64,000 nt of DNA from positions 62,001 to 126,000 of the forward strand of contig PHEE01000003.1 in assembly GCA_002842855.1 (NCBI GenBank), given 5' to 3'. Shown here one piece after another: positions 8,950-17,043 of this stretch. A program made the position numbers and the translations under genes. Origin of the DNA: Alphaproteobacteria bacterium HGW-Alphaproteobacteria-4 (lineage in GTDB: Bacteria; Pseudomonadota; Alphaproteobacteria; Rhodobacterales; Rhodobacteraceae). Each line of letters begins with the position of its first letter. Within the stretch, counting starts at the first letter, position 1. The notes beneath the pieces were generated by a model, which saw only the letters and a program-made list of their open reading frames with translations, had not been told where the DNA came from and did not search any database.

Positions 8950-9537
8950 TCAGGCACCCACCGCCTTGCGCACCATATCCCAGTAGATTTCCTCGACCGT
9001 GGCGCGGCTGAGTCGGCCGCCTTCGCGGAACCATGTGTTAACCCCGGTCAGCATGGCGATGATGGCGAGGGTGGCCAGTTTGGTATCGGGCAGCATGAAG
9101 CTGCCTTCGGCCTGACCGCTGCGCAGGATCGTTTCGAGTTCGTTTTCATAGGCGCGCCGCAGCGCCTCGATGGCGGCGAAATTGTCGGGGCCGAGGTTGC
9201 GCAATTCCATGTAGGAAAGGAACACCGCCTCGGCGCGATCGAGGTTGAAGCGGATGTGAAAGCGCACGAAGCGTTCCAGCCGGGCCAGCGGGCTGCTGGC
9301 CTGAGGCGCTGCTGCCCAAGCGGCCAGCAGGTCGTCCATATGGCCTTTGAGCAGGTCGAACAGCAGCGATTCCTTGTCGGGCGTGTAAAGGTAGAGCGCA
9401 CCCGCCTGCAAACCCACCGCCGCCGCGATCTGGCGCATCGACACGGCGGCAAAGCCGTGGCGGGCAAAGAGCCTTTGCGCCTCGGCTCGGATCCGGGGGC
9501 CGGTGATTTCGGAGTGAGAACCGCTTTTTCGTGCCAT
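8950..9537 (-). CDS. TetR/AcrR family transcriptional regulator
   Basis: This 195-residue repressor-type protein has an N-terminal helix-turn-helix at about residues 14-58 (AQRLFARHGFAAVSMRQIAA, then GLQAGALYLYTPDKESLL), the canonical TetR pattern. The C-terminal ligand domain does not reveal its effector. The start at 9537 sits 15 bases from a perfect TetR-style inverted repeat (9552-9565), so autoregulation is likely. The small lipoprotein gene begins on the opposite strand about 60 bases beyond that site and might also be affected. Confidence 0.9.
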   Translation of the reverse strand: MARKSGSHSEITGPRIRAEAQRLFARHGFAAVSMRQIAAAVGLQAGALYLYTPDKESLLFDLLKGHMDDLLAAWAAAPQASSPLARLERFVRFHIRFNLDRAEAVFLSYMELRNLGPDNFAAIEALRRAYENELETILRSGQAEGSFMLPDTKLATLAIIAMLTGVNTWFREGGRLSRATVEEIYWDMVRKAVGA

Positions 9538-9551
9538 GCGGGCAGACTATC

Positions 9552-9565
9552 TGAACGCCCGTTCA
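9552..9565. promoter_or_regulatory. Probable TetR operator TGAACG-CC-CGTTCA
   Basis: This perfect 6-bp-arm inverted repeat with a 2-bp centre is a form typical of TetR-family operators. It is located 15 bp upstream of the TetR start codon and is therefore a likely autoregulatory site. Confidence 0.65.
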
Positions 9566-9627
9566 ATATCAAACGCTGCGCATACGCGGCCTTGCCGGTA
9601 GCGGTTGCGGCGCGGTATGGTGCGATC

Positions 9628-9837
9628 ATGCGTCTGCACGCCGCCCTTTTGCTGCTGAGTTTGCTCATGACCGCCGGGTGCGGCCCCGAGCCCGCGCCTG
9701 CGGCGCGCGGCTACCCCAGCCTGGTGCCGCTTGACCAGTTGCTTGCGGCACCGCCCGGCGCACGCCAGCCCGACCCCGGTCTGCTGGCGCGCGGGGCCGC
9801 GTTGCGCGCCCGCGCCGCGGCGCTCGGCAGGCTCTGA
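9628..9837 (+). CDS. Small putative lipoprotein
   Basis: This 69-residue protein has a signal peptide and a lipobox-like end (LLLLSLLMTAGC, cysteine at residue 18). The tail is rich in proline and alanine, with no recognisable fold. The ATG at 9628 gives the lipoprotein signal; upstream in-frame extension would put it mid-protein, so it is rejected. Similar short lipoprotein genes often stand ahead of homoserine dehydrogenase in this bacterial group, from general knowledge. Function unknown. Confidence 0.65.
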   Translation: MRLHAALLLLSLLMTAGCGPEPAPAARGYPSLVPLDQLLAAPPGARQPDPGLLARGAALRARAAALGRL

Positions 9838-9912
9838 GCGCGCGGCCCGCGTTGCATGCCCCGGGCGAAGCCGTTATGGGGTTCTGAACATTTGCTGTTC
9901 CCGGAGTTCACC

Positions 9913-11211
9913 ATGCCCAGTTCCGCCGCCCCAGCCCTGCGTCTCGGTATTGCCGGGCTTGGCACCGTTGGCATCGGCGTGGTGAAGATCGTGCAGCGCC
10001 ATGGCGCCCTTCTGGCGGCGCGCAGCGGGCGGAGCGTCGAGATCGTTGCGGTTTCGGCGCGCGATGCGGGCAAGAACCGCGACGCCGACCTTTCGGGCTA
10101 TTCCTGGGAGGCCGATCCGGTCGCGCTGGCGCAGCGGCCCGATATCGATGTGTTCATCGAGGTGATGGGCGGCAGCGAGGGGATCGCGCGCGATGCCACG
10201 CTGGCGGCGATTGCGGCGGGCAAGGACGTGGTCACCGCCAACAAGGCGCTTCTGGCGCATCACGGGCAGGTGCTGGCCGAGGCGGCCGAGGCGGCGGGCC
10301 GGGTGATCCGGTTCGAGGCGGCGGTGGCGGGCGGGATACCGGTGATCAAGGCGCTGACCGAGGGGTTGGCGGGCAATGCGATTACCCGTGTGATGGGCGT
10401 GATGAACGGCACCTGCAATTACATCCTGACGCGGATGGACAGCGCCGGGCTGCCCTATGACGTGGTATTCGACGAGGCGCGGCAGCTTGGCTACCTTGAG
10501 GCCGACCCCAACCTTGACGTGGGCGGCATCGACGCCGGGCACAAGCTCGCCTTGCTGGCCAGCATCGCCTTTGGCACCCGTGTGAGCTTTGATGCGGTCG
10601 AACTTGAGGGGATCGGGCGGATCTCGATCGACGATATTCGCCGGGCGGGCGACATGGGCTACAAGATCAAGCTCTTGGGCGTGGCGCAGATGACCGGGCG
10701 CGGGCTCGAGCAGCGGATGACGCCGTGCCTGGTGCCCGCCGCCTCGCCGCTGGGGCAATTGCAGGGCGGCACCAACATGGTGGTGCTCGAGGGCGACAGT
10801 GTTGGCCAGATCGTGCTGCGCGGTGCGGGCGCCGGCGAAGGCCCGACCGCCAGTGCCGTGATGGCCGATGTGATGGACATCGCGCGCGGCACCCGGCTTT
10901 CGACCTTCGGGCGGCCTGCCGCAAGCCTGGTGGAACCGATTGCCGCCAAGGCCAATTCGCCCGCGCCCTACTACCTGCGCATGGAGCTTTTGGACAAGCC
11001 CGGCGCGCTGGCCAAGGTGGCGACCGTGCTCGGCGATGCCGGCATCTCGATTTCGCGGATGCGCCAGTATGACCACCCCGAGGCGATTGCCCCGGTGCTG
11101 GTGGTCACCCACAAGACCACGGGCGATGCGGTGACGCATGCCTTTGCGCGCCTGCCCGCCACCGGCGTGGTGATGGGCGAGCCGGTGGCGATAAGGATCG
11201 AAGCGGTGTAA
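9913..11211 (+). CDS. hom: Homoserine dehydrogenase
   Basis: The enzyme reduces aspartate semialdehyde to homoserine, the branch point to threonine and methionine. The 432-residue product has a Rossmann motif (LRLGIAGLGTVGIGVVKI, residues about 9-26) and the VTANKALLA block. The family signature VMGVMNGTCNYILTRM lies near 160, followed by GYLEADPNLDVGGIDAGHKL. A C-terminal ACT domain (from about residue 355, YYLRMELLDKPGALAKVATV) should give feedback inhibition by threonine. The start at 9913 fits the family length of about 430; an upstream in-frame ATG at 9856 would add an unrelated extension. Confidence 0.96.
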   Translation: MPSSAAPALRLGIAGLGTVGIGVVKIVQRHGALLAARSGRSVEIVAVSARDAGKNRDADLSGYSWEADPVALAQRPDIDVFIEVMGGSEGIARDATLAAIAAGKDVVTANKALLAHHGQVLAEAAEAAGRVIRFEAAVAGGIPVIKALTEGLAGNAITRVMGVMNGTCNYILTRMDSAGLPYDVVFDEARQLGYLEADPNLDVGGIDAGHKLALLASIAFGTRVSFDAVELEGIGRISIDDIRRAGDMGYKIKLLGVAQMTGRGLEQRMTPCLVPAASPLGQLQGGTNMVVLEGDSVGQIVLRGAGAGEGPTASAVMADVMDIARGTRLSTFGRPAASLVEPIAAKANSPAPYYLRMELLDKPGALAKVATVLGDAGISISRMRQYDHPEAIAPVLVVTHKTTGDAVTHAFARLPATGVVMGEPVAIRIEAV

Positions 11212-11214
11212 GCG

Positions 11215-11958
11215 ATGGACTGGTTCGCAGCGGTCGATATTTACTGCGAACGAACCTCGGCCGCGTTCTGGGCCGAGCCGGTCAACGCGCTGACCAACCT
11301 CGCGGTGCTGGGGCCGGTCGTCTGGGCGGTGTCTACAGCTCGGCGCTTGGGCGAGAGGGACCCTGCGGTCTGGGTGCTGATCGGGCTGGGTGCAGCAATC
11401 GGCGCAGGGTCGTTTCTGTTCCATACCGTGGCGACACGCTGGACCGAGGTTGCCGACACGCTGCCGATCTGGAGCTTTCTCGCGCTCTATGCCTTTGTCG
11501 GCTCGGCTCGGTTGCTGGGCCTCAAACCTGCACGGCGCCATGCTGCGGCTTTGGCGGTGGTTGCGGCGCTGGTGCTGGTGTTCTTTGCCAATGGCGAAGG
11601 CGCGGTCCGCGCGGCCGACGCCTTGCCCGAGGCTGACGCGCTGAACGGCTCAGGTCAATACCTGCCAGTGTTCCTGGGGGTCGTGGTCTTTGTGGCCGGG
11701 GTCTGGTGGCACAAACACCCGATGCGCCGCTGGGTAAGTGCCGCCGCACTGGCCTTCGCGCTGGCGGTGACACTGCGCTCGATCGACGCTGCGGCCTGCA
11801 CCGACCTGCCTCTCGGCACGCACTTTCTGTGGCATCTGTTCAACTGCCTGACGCTGGGTCTTGCGCTGCAAGCCCTTTTGCGCAGCCCCGTTGGGGTGAA
11901 AATGAAGCGGCCACCGTTAGCGCACCCATCCTTGCCGGGTGCAATGCATCGGCGCTAG
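11215..11958 (+). CDS. Ceramidase-like integral membrane protein (CREST superfamily)
   Basis: This 247-residue protein has about seven hydrophobic segments. Its start, DIYCERTSAAFWAEPVNALTN, matches the start of the alkaline ceramidase family. Conserved metal-site histidines appear in GSFLFHTVATRW (near residue 69) and in GTHFLWHLFN (near residue 203). Characterised relatives hydrolyse amide bonds in ceramides; the bacterial substrate is not known. The start codon lies three bases after the hom stop, so the two are co-transcribed, though no metabolic link is apparent. The last 20 residues look dispensable. Confidence 0.75.
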   Translation: MDWFAAVDIYCERTSAAFWAEPVNALTNLAVLGPVVWAVSTARRLGERDPAVWVLIGLGAAIGAGSFLFHTVATRWTEVADTLPIWSFLALYAFVGSARLLGLKPARRHAAALAVVAALVLVFFANGEGAVRAADALPEADALNGSGQYLPVFLGVVVFVAGVWWHKHPMRRWVSAAALAFALAVTLRSIDAAACTDLPLGTHFLWHLFNCLTLGLALQALLRSPVGVKMKRPPLAHPSLPGAMHRR

Positions 11959-11992
11959 ATGCCCCCAAAGCGCAAAGCCCGAGGGACACACC

Positions 11993-12979
11993 ATGGCCGA
12001 CTCGATTGATTTCAAAGACCGGATGCTGTCGCTGGGCCTTGCCCGCGTGTCCGAGGCGGCGGCATTTGCTTCGGCCAGGCTGATCGGGAGGGGTGATGAA
12101 AAGGCCGCCGATCAGGCCGCGGTCAACGCCATGCGCGACCAGCTGAACCTCTTGGACATCAAGGGCGTGGTGGTGATCGGCGAGGGCGAGCGCGACGAGG
12201 CGCCGATGCTGTTCATTGGCGAAGAGGTCGGCACCGGCGATGGCCCCGCGGTGGATATTGCGCTTGACCCGCTCGAAGGCACCACGCTGACCGCAAAAGA
12301 CATGCCCAATGCGCTGACGGTCATTGCGATGGCGCCGCGCGGCACGCTATTGCACGCGCCCGATGTCTACATGGACAAGCTCGCCATCGGCCCCGGCTAC
12401 CCCAAGGATGTGATTAGCCTTGAAATGTCGCCCGCCGAGCGGGTGTATGAACTCGCCCGTGCGGGTGGGGTGGAGCCCGGCGACATTACCTGCTGCGTGC
12501 TCGAACGGCCCCGGCACGATGACCTGATCGCCGAAATCCGGTCAACCGGCGCCTCGATCCGGCTGATCACCGATGGCGACGTGGCGGGGGTGATTCACTG
12601 CGCGGAATCGGAAATTACCGGCATCGACATGTATATGGGGCTTGGCGGTGCGCCCGAGGGGGTGCTGGCGGCATCGGCGCTCAAATGCATGGGCGGGCAG
12701 ATGTGGGGGCGGCTGACATTCCGCAATGACGATGAACGCGCACGCGCCTACAAGGCCGGTATCACCGACCTCAACCGCATCTATGCGCGCGACGACATGG
12801 TGCGCGCCGATGTGATCTTTGCAGCAACCGGGGTCACCAATGGCTCGATCGTGCAGGGCGTGGTGCGCGAGCCGAACTTCATCCAGACCGAAACCCTTCT
12901 GATGCGGTCAAAAACCGGGTCGGTGCGCCGCATGATCTGGCGCAACCCGATCAACCGGCGCGGCCACGAAGACAATTGA
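11993..12979 (+). CDS. glpX: Class II fructose-1,6-bisphosphatase
   Basis: This gluconeogenic enzyme releases phosphate from fructose 1,6-bisphosphate. In relatives it also acts on sedoheptulose 1,7-bisphosphate. The 328-residue product shows the GlpX metal and substrate motifs VVVIGEGERDEAPML (about residues 58-72), DIALDPLEGTT (about 88-98) and the C-terminal FAATGVTNGS. The ATG at 11993 is preceded by GAGGGA; the upstream ATG at 11939 overlaps the ceramidase-like gene and is less likely. No Calvin-cycle genes are nearby, so a gluconeogenic role is the simple reading. Confidence 0.95.
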   Translation: MADSIDFKDRMLSLGLARVSEAAAFASARLIGRGDEKAADQAAVNAMRDQLNLLDIKGVVVIGEGERDEAPMLFIGEEVGTGDGPAVDIALDPLEGTTLTAKDMPNALTVIAMAPRGTLLHAPDVYMDKLAIGPGYPKDVISLEMSPAERVYELARAGGVEPGDITCCVLERPRHDDLIAEIRSTGASIRLITDGDVAGVIHCAESEITGIDMYMGLGGAPEGVLAASALKCMGGQMWGRLTFRNDDERARAYKAGITDLNRIYARDDMVRADVIFAATGVTNGSIVQGVVREPNFIQTETLLMRSKTGSVRRMIWRNPINRRGHEDN

Positions 12980-13011
12980 AAACCGCGATCCCGTAGAGGG
13001 CACCATAATCA

Positions 13012-13039
13012 GCAGGCAAGGCCAAACAGCCTTGCCTGC
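13012..13039. terminator. Hairpin between glpX and cytochrome c gene
   Basis: This perfect 11-bp stem (GCAGGCAAGGC, loop CAAACA, GCCTTGCCTGC) lies between two converging genes. It has no T-run but is well placed to end both transcripts. Confidence 0.65.
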
Positions 13040-13048
13040 ACGCGCGAT

Positions 13049-13465
13049 TCATTCCTGAACGGACTGCAGAAAGTAGACCAGTTCAAGAATCCGCGCTCGT
13101 ACCGCTGGCTCGGCGCCATAAGGCCCAAAAACGCCGCTTTCGACGGTGTAGCGGTTGCCGAACAACGGCATCGGGTCGCCGTGCGCCTTGATCTTGGCGC
13201 GCCCGTCAATGGTCTGGAACACCGCCAGCGTCGGGAACACGCCGTCATTGTCTTTCGAAAGCTGCGTCAGATGCGGCACCTTGCCCGAAAACATGATGGC
13301 AATCGGGCCATTGCCATCAAGCGCCTCGCCGTGGCAGGCGGCACAGGCCGCCATGTACTCGGCGCGCCCGGCGGCAAACTCATCCTCCGCCATCTGGGCC
13401 TGCGCCATGCCGCCGATGCCAAGGGCGGCCATTATCGAAATGGAAACAGCAAACGATCTGATCAT
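13049..13465 (-). CDS. Periplasmic c-type cytochrome
   Basis: This 138-residue protein has a Sec signal peptide (about residues 1-24, ending GGMAQAQ), one haem-binding CAACH at about residues 41-45, and a probable distal methionine in HGDPMPLFG. This makes it a small class I monohaem cytochrome that would carry electrons in the periplasm. No oxidase or dehydrogenase gene is adjacent to show its partner. It converges with glpX across a hairpin. Confidence 0.85.
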   Translation of the reverse strand: MIRSFAVSISIMAALGIGGMAQAQMAEDEFAAGRAEYMAACAACHGEALDGNGPIAIMFSGKVPHLTQLSKDNDGVFPTLAVFQTIDGRAKIKAHGDPMPLFGNRYTVESGVFGPYGAEPAVRARILELVYFLQSVQE

Positions 13466-13623
13466 TTTCTTGCTCCTTTCGTTACGCTACTTTCTCCCTT
13501 TCATGTTGAACGCCTCTCCCATCGCGCATTCTAGCACGAAATCCCCTGCCGCACAAAAGCTGCGCGCGCGACGTAGCGCCGCGTGCTCTGGCTAACGGGG
13601 CGCAAATCGGGCATGGGTGGCGC

Positions 13624-15369
13624 ATGAACGACCGCGCTTTCCTTGATGTCGAATCTTCCGCCACCGGGCGCCGCTGGGTCGGCCCGGGGCCCGAGGCCGA
13701 CCGGCTGGCCGAGGCGATGGTGCAGGACACCCACCTGTCCTTGCCGTTGGCGCGCCTGCTGGTGGCGCGCGGTGTGGCCCCTGCCGAGGCGGCGCGGTTT
13801 CTGGAGCCGCAACTGCGCGACCTCTTGCCAGACCCGTTGACGCTGAAAGACATGGGGGCGGCGGCGGCGCGGTTTCTGCGCGCCGTGGCGGGGCGCGAGA
13901 CAATCGCGATCTTTGCCGACTACGATGTTGATGGCGGCGCCTCGGCGGCGCTGCTGATCGTCTGGCTGCGCGCCATGGGGCGGCGCGCCACGCTTTATAT
14001 TCCCGACCGGATCGACGAGGGCTATGGGCCGAACGAAGCCGCGATGGCAGCACTGGCGCGTGGCCACAGCCTGATCGTTTGTGTCGATTGCGGCACGCTT
14101 TCGCATGGCCCGGTTGCGGCGGCCAAGGGCGCCGATGTGCTGGTGCTCGACCATCACCTCGGCGCCGATACCCTGCCACCCGCGCTGGCTGTGGTGAATC
14201 CCAACCGGGCGGATGAAAGCGGTGAACTGGGGCACCTCTGCGCCGCCTCGGTGGTGTTTCTGATGCTGGTCGAGGCCAACCGCCAATTGCGCGCGCAAGC
14301 GGTGCAAGGGCCCGAGCTTATGGCGATGCTCGACCTTGTGGCGCTGGCCACCGTCGCCGATGTGGCGCCGTTGGTGGGGGTGAACCGGGCGCTGGTGCGC
14401 CAAGGCTTGCGGGTGATGGCGCAGCGCGCGCGGCCGGGCCTTGTGGCGCTGGCCGATGTGGCGCGGATGGACAAGGCACCCAACACCTATCACCTGGGCT
14501 TTCTGCTGGGCCCGCGCGTGAATGCGGGCGGGCGGATTGGTGCCGCCGATCTTGGCGCGCGGCTGCTGGCAACCGATGATCCGCACGAGGCAGCGGCGCT
14601 GGCCGAGCGGCTGGATAGGCTCAACACCGAGCGGCGCGAGATCGAGGCGGCGGTGCGCGCGGCCGCAATGGCGCAGGCCGAGGCGCGCGGGCTTGAGGGG
14701 CCGCTGGTCTGGGCGGCGGGAGCGGGCTGGCACCCCGGCGTGGTCGGCATCGTGGCGGCACGGCTGAAAGAGGCGACCAATCGCCCCGCCGTGGTGATCG
14801 GTCTTGACGGCGGCATCGGCAAGGGCTCTGCGCGTTCGGTCGCCGGGGTCGATCTGGGGGCGGCGGTGCAAAGGCTGGTGGCCGAAGGGTTGTTGCTGAA
14901 GGGCGGCGGGCACCGGATGGCGGCCGGGCTGACTGTCGCCGAAGGCCAGATCGAGCCCGCGATGGCGCGGCTGGCCGAGTTGCTGGCGCGCCAGGGCGCG
15001 GGCACGGGCGGCCCGCACGAATTGCGCGTTGATGGGCTGCTGATGCCTGCCGCCGCCACCCCCGCGCTGATCGAAGACATCGACAAGGCCGGCCCCTTTG
15101 GCCAGGGCGCCCCTGCCCCGCGCTTTGCCTTTGCCAGTGCCGAAGTCACCGGCGCGCGGCGGATCGGCGAAAACCATCTGCGCTTTCAGTTCGGCACTGC
15201 GGGCGCGCGGCTGGACGCCGTGGCTTTTGGCGCTTTTGACGGGCCGCTGGGCCCACTGCTCGCCACCCCCGGCGCGGCACGTTTTCACCTTGCCGGAAGG
15301 GTCGAGCGCAACGACTGGAACGGCCGAACCCGCGTGCAACTGCGCCTCGAAGACGCCGCAAGGGCCTGA
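13624..15369 (+). CDS. recJ: Single-stranded-DNA-specific exonuclease RecJ
   Basis: RecJ is a 5'-3' exonuclease that resects single-stranded DNA in recombination and repair. The 581-residue product carries the DHH-family motifs: FADYDVDGGASAALL (about residues 97-111), VCVDCGT (about 155), VLDHHLG (about 176) and VVNPNR. The DHHA1 substrate-binding motif KGGGHRMAAG is near residue 425. Length is normal. The start at 13624 gives MNDRAFLDVESSATGRRWVG, matching the N-terminal region of relatives. It is the last chromosomal protein gene before tRNA-Glu and the mobile element. Confidence 0.95.
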   Translation: MNDRAFLDVESSATGRRWVGPGPEADRLAEAMVQDTHLSLPLARLLVARGVAPAEAARFLEPQLRDLLPDPLTLKDMGAAAARFLRAVAGRETIAIFADYDVDGGASAALLIVWLRAMGRRATLYIPDRIDEGYGPNEAAMAALARGHSLIVCVDCGTLSHGPVAAAKGADVLVLDHHLGADTLPPALAVVNPNRADESGELGHLCAASVVFLMLVEANRQLRAQAVQGPELMAMLDLVALATVADVAPLVGVNRALVRQGLRVMAQRARPGLVALADVARMDKAPNTYHLGFLLGPRVNAGGRIGAADLGARLLATDDPHEAAALAERLDRLNTERREIEAAVRAAAMAQAEARGLEGPLVWAAGAGWHPGVVGIVAARLKEATNRPAVVIGLDGGIGKGSARSVAGVDLGAAVQRLVAEGLLLKGGGHRMAAGLTVAEGQIEPAMARLAELLARQGAGTGGPHELRVDGLLMPAAATPALIEDIDKAGPFGQGAPAPRFAFASAEVTGARRIGENHLRFQFGTAGARLDAVAFGAFDGPLGPLLATPGAARFHLAGRVERNDWNGRTRVQLRLEDAARA

Positions 15370-15471
15370 CAAGGCTCTACTTCCCGCGCGCGCGCGAAGT
15401 TTCGGCCATTTCTCCAAAATCCCTCTTGCGAGTCACTCGCCGCTGCCCTAAACACCGCCCACGCCAAGCGC

Positions 15472-15546
15472 GGCCCGTTCGTCTATCGGTTAGGACACCA
15501 GGTTTTCAACCTGGGAAGAGGGGTTCGACTCCCCTACGGGCTGCCA
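15472..15546 (+). tRNA. tRNA-Glu (anticodon TTC), CCA encoded
   Basis: The cloverleaf is readable: acceptor GGCCCGT pairs with ACGGGCT (one G-U end pair), the D-loop holds GGTTAGGACA, the anticodon stem is CCAGG/CCTGG with loop TTTTCAA giving TTC, and the T-arm is GAGGGGTTCGACTCCCC. Discriminator G and CCA (15544-15546) are genomic. Its 3' end is the left attachment site of the island that follows; the gene stays intact because the repeat restores its sequence. Confidence 0.97.
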
Positions 15547-15547
15547 C
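15532..15547 (+). repeat. attL core (tRNA-Glu 3' end)
   Basis: This is the left copy of the 16-bp direct repeat CCCTACGGGCTGCCAC. It covers the T-arm end, acceptor strand, discriminator and CCA of tRNA-Glu plus one base. It is five bases from the integrase stop codon. Confidence 0.9.
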
Positions 15548-15551
15548 GCGT

Positions 15552-16652
15552 TCATTTTTTTGCTTTCCTTTCAATAGGTTGCGATGCGCTTGTGTCCAAC
15601 CTTGTCGGCAGGTTGGACAACTTCTGTTCCACTTCCGTGCTGGAAAGCCCGACAAATCCGCTACTCGCAAGCCGCGAACGATCTGCCTTTTTGGTGTAGG
15701 TCGCGCCCTCTTTATTGGTCTTGTGAGCCATCACGGCGCGGATTTCATCGGGCGATTTGCCCGCGTTCGCCATGAGTGTTGCGAGCGACTTTCGCAGCCC
15801 ATGAGCTGAACACAAATCGTTGCCAGCCGCGCGGCATTGATCCTTGAACCAGTTGCCCAGAGTCGTCGGCTTATAGGCCAGGCCGTCGCCGTGCGTGACG
15901 AACAGAAACTGGTCCCGCGGCACATGGGCGAGTTCGGCCGCAAGTTCCTCATGGATCGGCAGATCGGCCGCGATGCCTGTCTTGCCGCGCCGATATGTGA
16001 TGCGATCACCCTGCACGTTGCGCCAGCCCATCGCCGCCACGTCCTGCCGCGCTGCACCGGTCCACAGGAACAGCATCATCGCCAGCCGTGCCTTGCTGCC
16101 GGTCGGGTGGTGTTCCTTGAAACGGGTTATTTCTGCCTCGGTCCAAGTGTGGTAGCCATCGGCGTTTTCCTTGCGCCGGTCAGCATATCGAGCCGGGTTG
16201 AACGTGACGCCCATTTCGCGCTTGATCGCAAAGTTGAACAGCATCGACAGGTTTTTCTTGACCGTGTTCGCGGCAGTCGGGCCAGACTTCTTGCCCATAA
16301 GCGCTTCGACGTGCTGAGTGCCGAACTTCGCATAGGGCAGATCGCCCGCGACGCCGCGCAACCAGTCCAATTCGCCCCGGATGCTGCGCTTGCGGCTGTC
16401 CGACAGGTTCCGATACTTCGGGCTGGCCAGATACTGTTCAACAAGCCAAGCCAAAGTGCCGTGGGGCGTTGTGCTGCGGTTCGGTGACTTCGCGCCGTCA
16501 ATCGCCCCGTCATAGGCAGCACGAAACGCGACGGAGCCATACGGCCCCGGCAGATAGCAAGTGAACCCTTTACTTCGAAACCGGAAACGGGTTTGGCCGT
16601 GCCGATCCACGATCCGGGTCACGCCGGGGTAAGGGTTCTTGCGTCGTATCAT
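15552..16652 (-). CDS. int: Tyrosine-family site-specific integrase
   Basis: This 366-residue recombinase should insert and excise the island at tRNA-Glu. The N-terminal arm-binding and SAM-like core-binding regions span about residues 1-165. The catalytic domain shows the first arginine in WTGAARQDVAAM (about residue 203), HGLRKSLATLMA (His and second Arg, about 284-287), a histidine in VMAHKT and the nucleophile tyrosine in EGATYTKKAD (about 319). It reads toward the tRNA and ends five bases from attL, a standard position. Its start overlaps the stop of the small upstream gene as ATGA, so it lies at the end of the structural-gene operon. Confidence 0.95.
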   Translation of the reverse strand: MIRRKNPYPGVTRIVDRHGQTRFRFRSKGFTCYLPGPYGSVAFRAAYDGAIDGAKSPNRSTTPHGTLAWLVEQYLASPKYRNLSDSRKRSIRGELDWLRGVAGDLPYAKFGTQHVEALMGKKSGPTAANTVKKNLSMLFNFAIKREMGVTFNPARYADRRKENADGYHTWTEAEITRFKEHHPTGSKARLAMMLFLWTGAARQDVAAMGWRNVQGDRITYRRGKTGIAADLPIHEELAAELAHVPRDQFLFVTHGDGLAYKPTTLGNWFKDQCRAAGNDLCSAHGLRKSLATLMANAGKSPDEIRAVMAHKTNKEGATYTKKADRSRLASSGFVGLSSTEVEQKLSNLPTRLDTSASQPIERKAKK

Positions 16653-16828
16653 TTCAGTAACCTGTCACAAGGGTTGGTCACGGTTGAGGCTTCGGACTCG
16701 CCTTGGAAGATGACGTGAGTTCCATCAGGCTTCACTTCAACTCTGCCGCCCTCATTGCCAGCGGCTTTCATCGCCTTGAGATAGCGAGTCAGTTCGGACT
16801 GTTTCAGAAGAGCGGGACGGTTTGCCAT
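16649..16828 (-). CDS. Small phage-type protein of unknown function
   Basis: This 59-residue protein begins MANRPALLKQSELTRYLKAM and has a short segment resembling a DNA-binding or scaffold helix, then VEVKPDGTHVIFQGE. Both ends are coupled to neighbours: the start overlaps the gpW-like stop as TGATG (a GTG at 16831 is the alternative), and its stop overlaps the integrase start as ATGA. Such small genes beside an integrase can encode excisionase-type factors, but no such motif is clear here. Function unknown. Confidence 0.6.
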   Translation of the reverse strand: MANRPALLKQSELTRYLKAMKAAGNEGGRVEVKPDGTHVIFQGESEASTVTNPCDRLLK

Positions 16829-17043
16829 CACATACCTTTAGAGGTTGAAAAGTTGATATTGCCGGGTCGGGGCGCAGAGGCGCGGCGGATACGGGTTTCC
16901 AGATCGGCAAGGGCGTTCGCCATTTCGGCGTCGCTGCCATATTCAACCCGCTTGCCCTCAAACATGACGACTCGTGTTGCACTTGCGCGCGCCCTGATCA
17001 GGGCGTCGCGTAGGGTTTCCAGTTCGGTCGGGTCGATAGCCAT
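16828..17043 (-). CDS. gpW-like phage head-tail connector protein
   Basis: This 71-residue protein begins MAIDPTELETLRDALIRARA and continues with a beta-hairpin segment (RVVMFEGKRVEYGSD) and a C-terminal helix (ADLETRIRRA). The helix-hairpin-helix layout, length and genome position after the capsid gene match lambda gpW-type head-completion proteins. The ATG at 17043 shares a base with the capsid stop (TGATG), which favours it over an in-frame start at 17079. Its presence suggests that heads made by this element can join tails, presumably supplied by a helper. Confidence 0.65.
   Translation of the reverse strand: MAIDPTELETLRDALIRARASATRVVMFEGKRVEYGSDAEMANALADLETRIRRASAPRPGNINFSTSKGM

Noticed and set aside
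9886-9900. LexA-like GAAC-N7-GTTC ahead of homoserine dehydrogenase
   Set aside because: The alphaproteobacterial SOS box is a direct repeat GTTC-N7-GTTC. This is an inverted arrangement before a biosynthetic gene, so an SOS role is unlikely.
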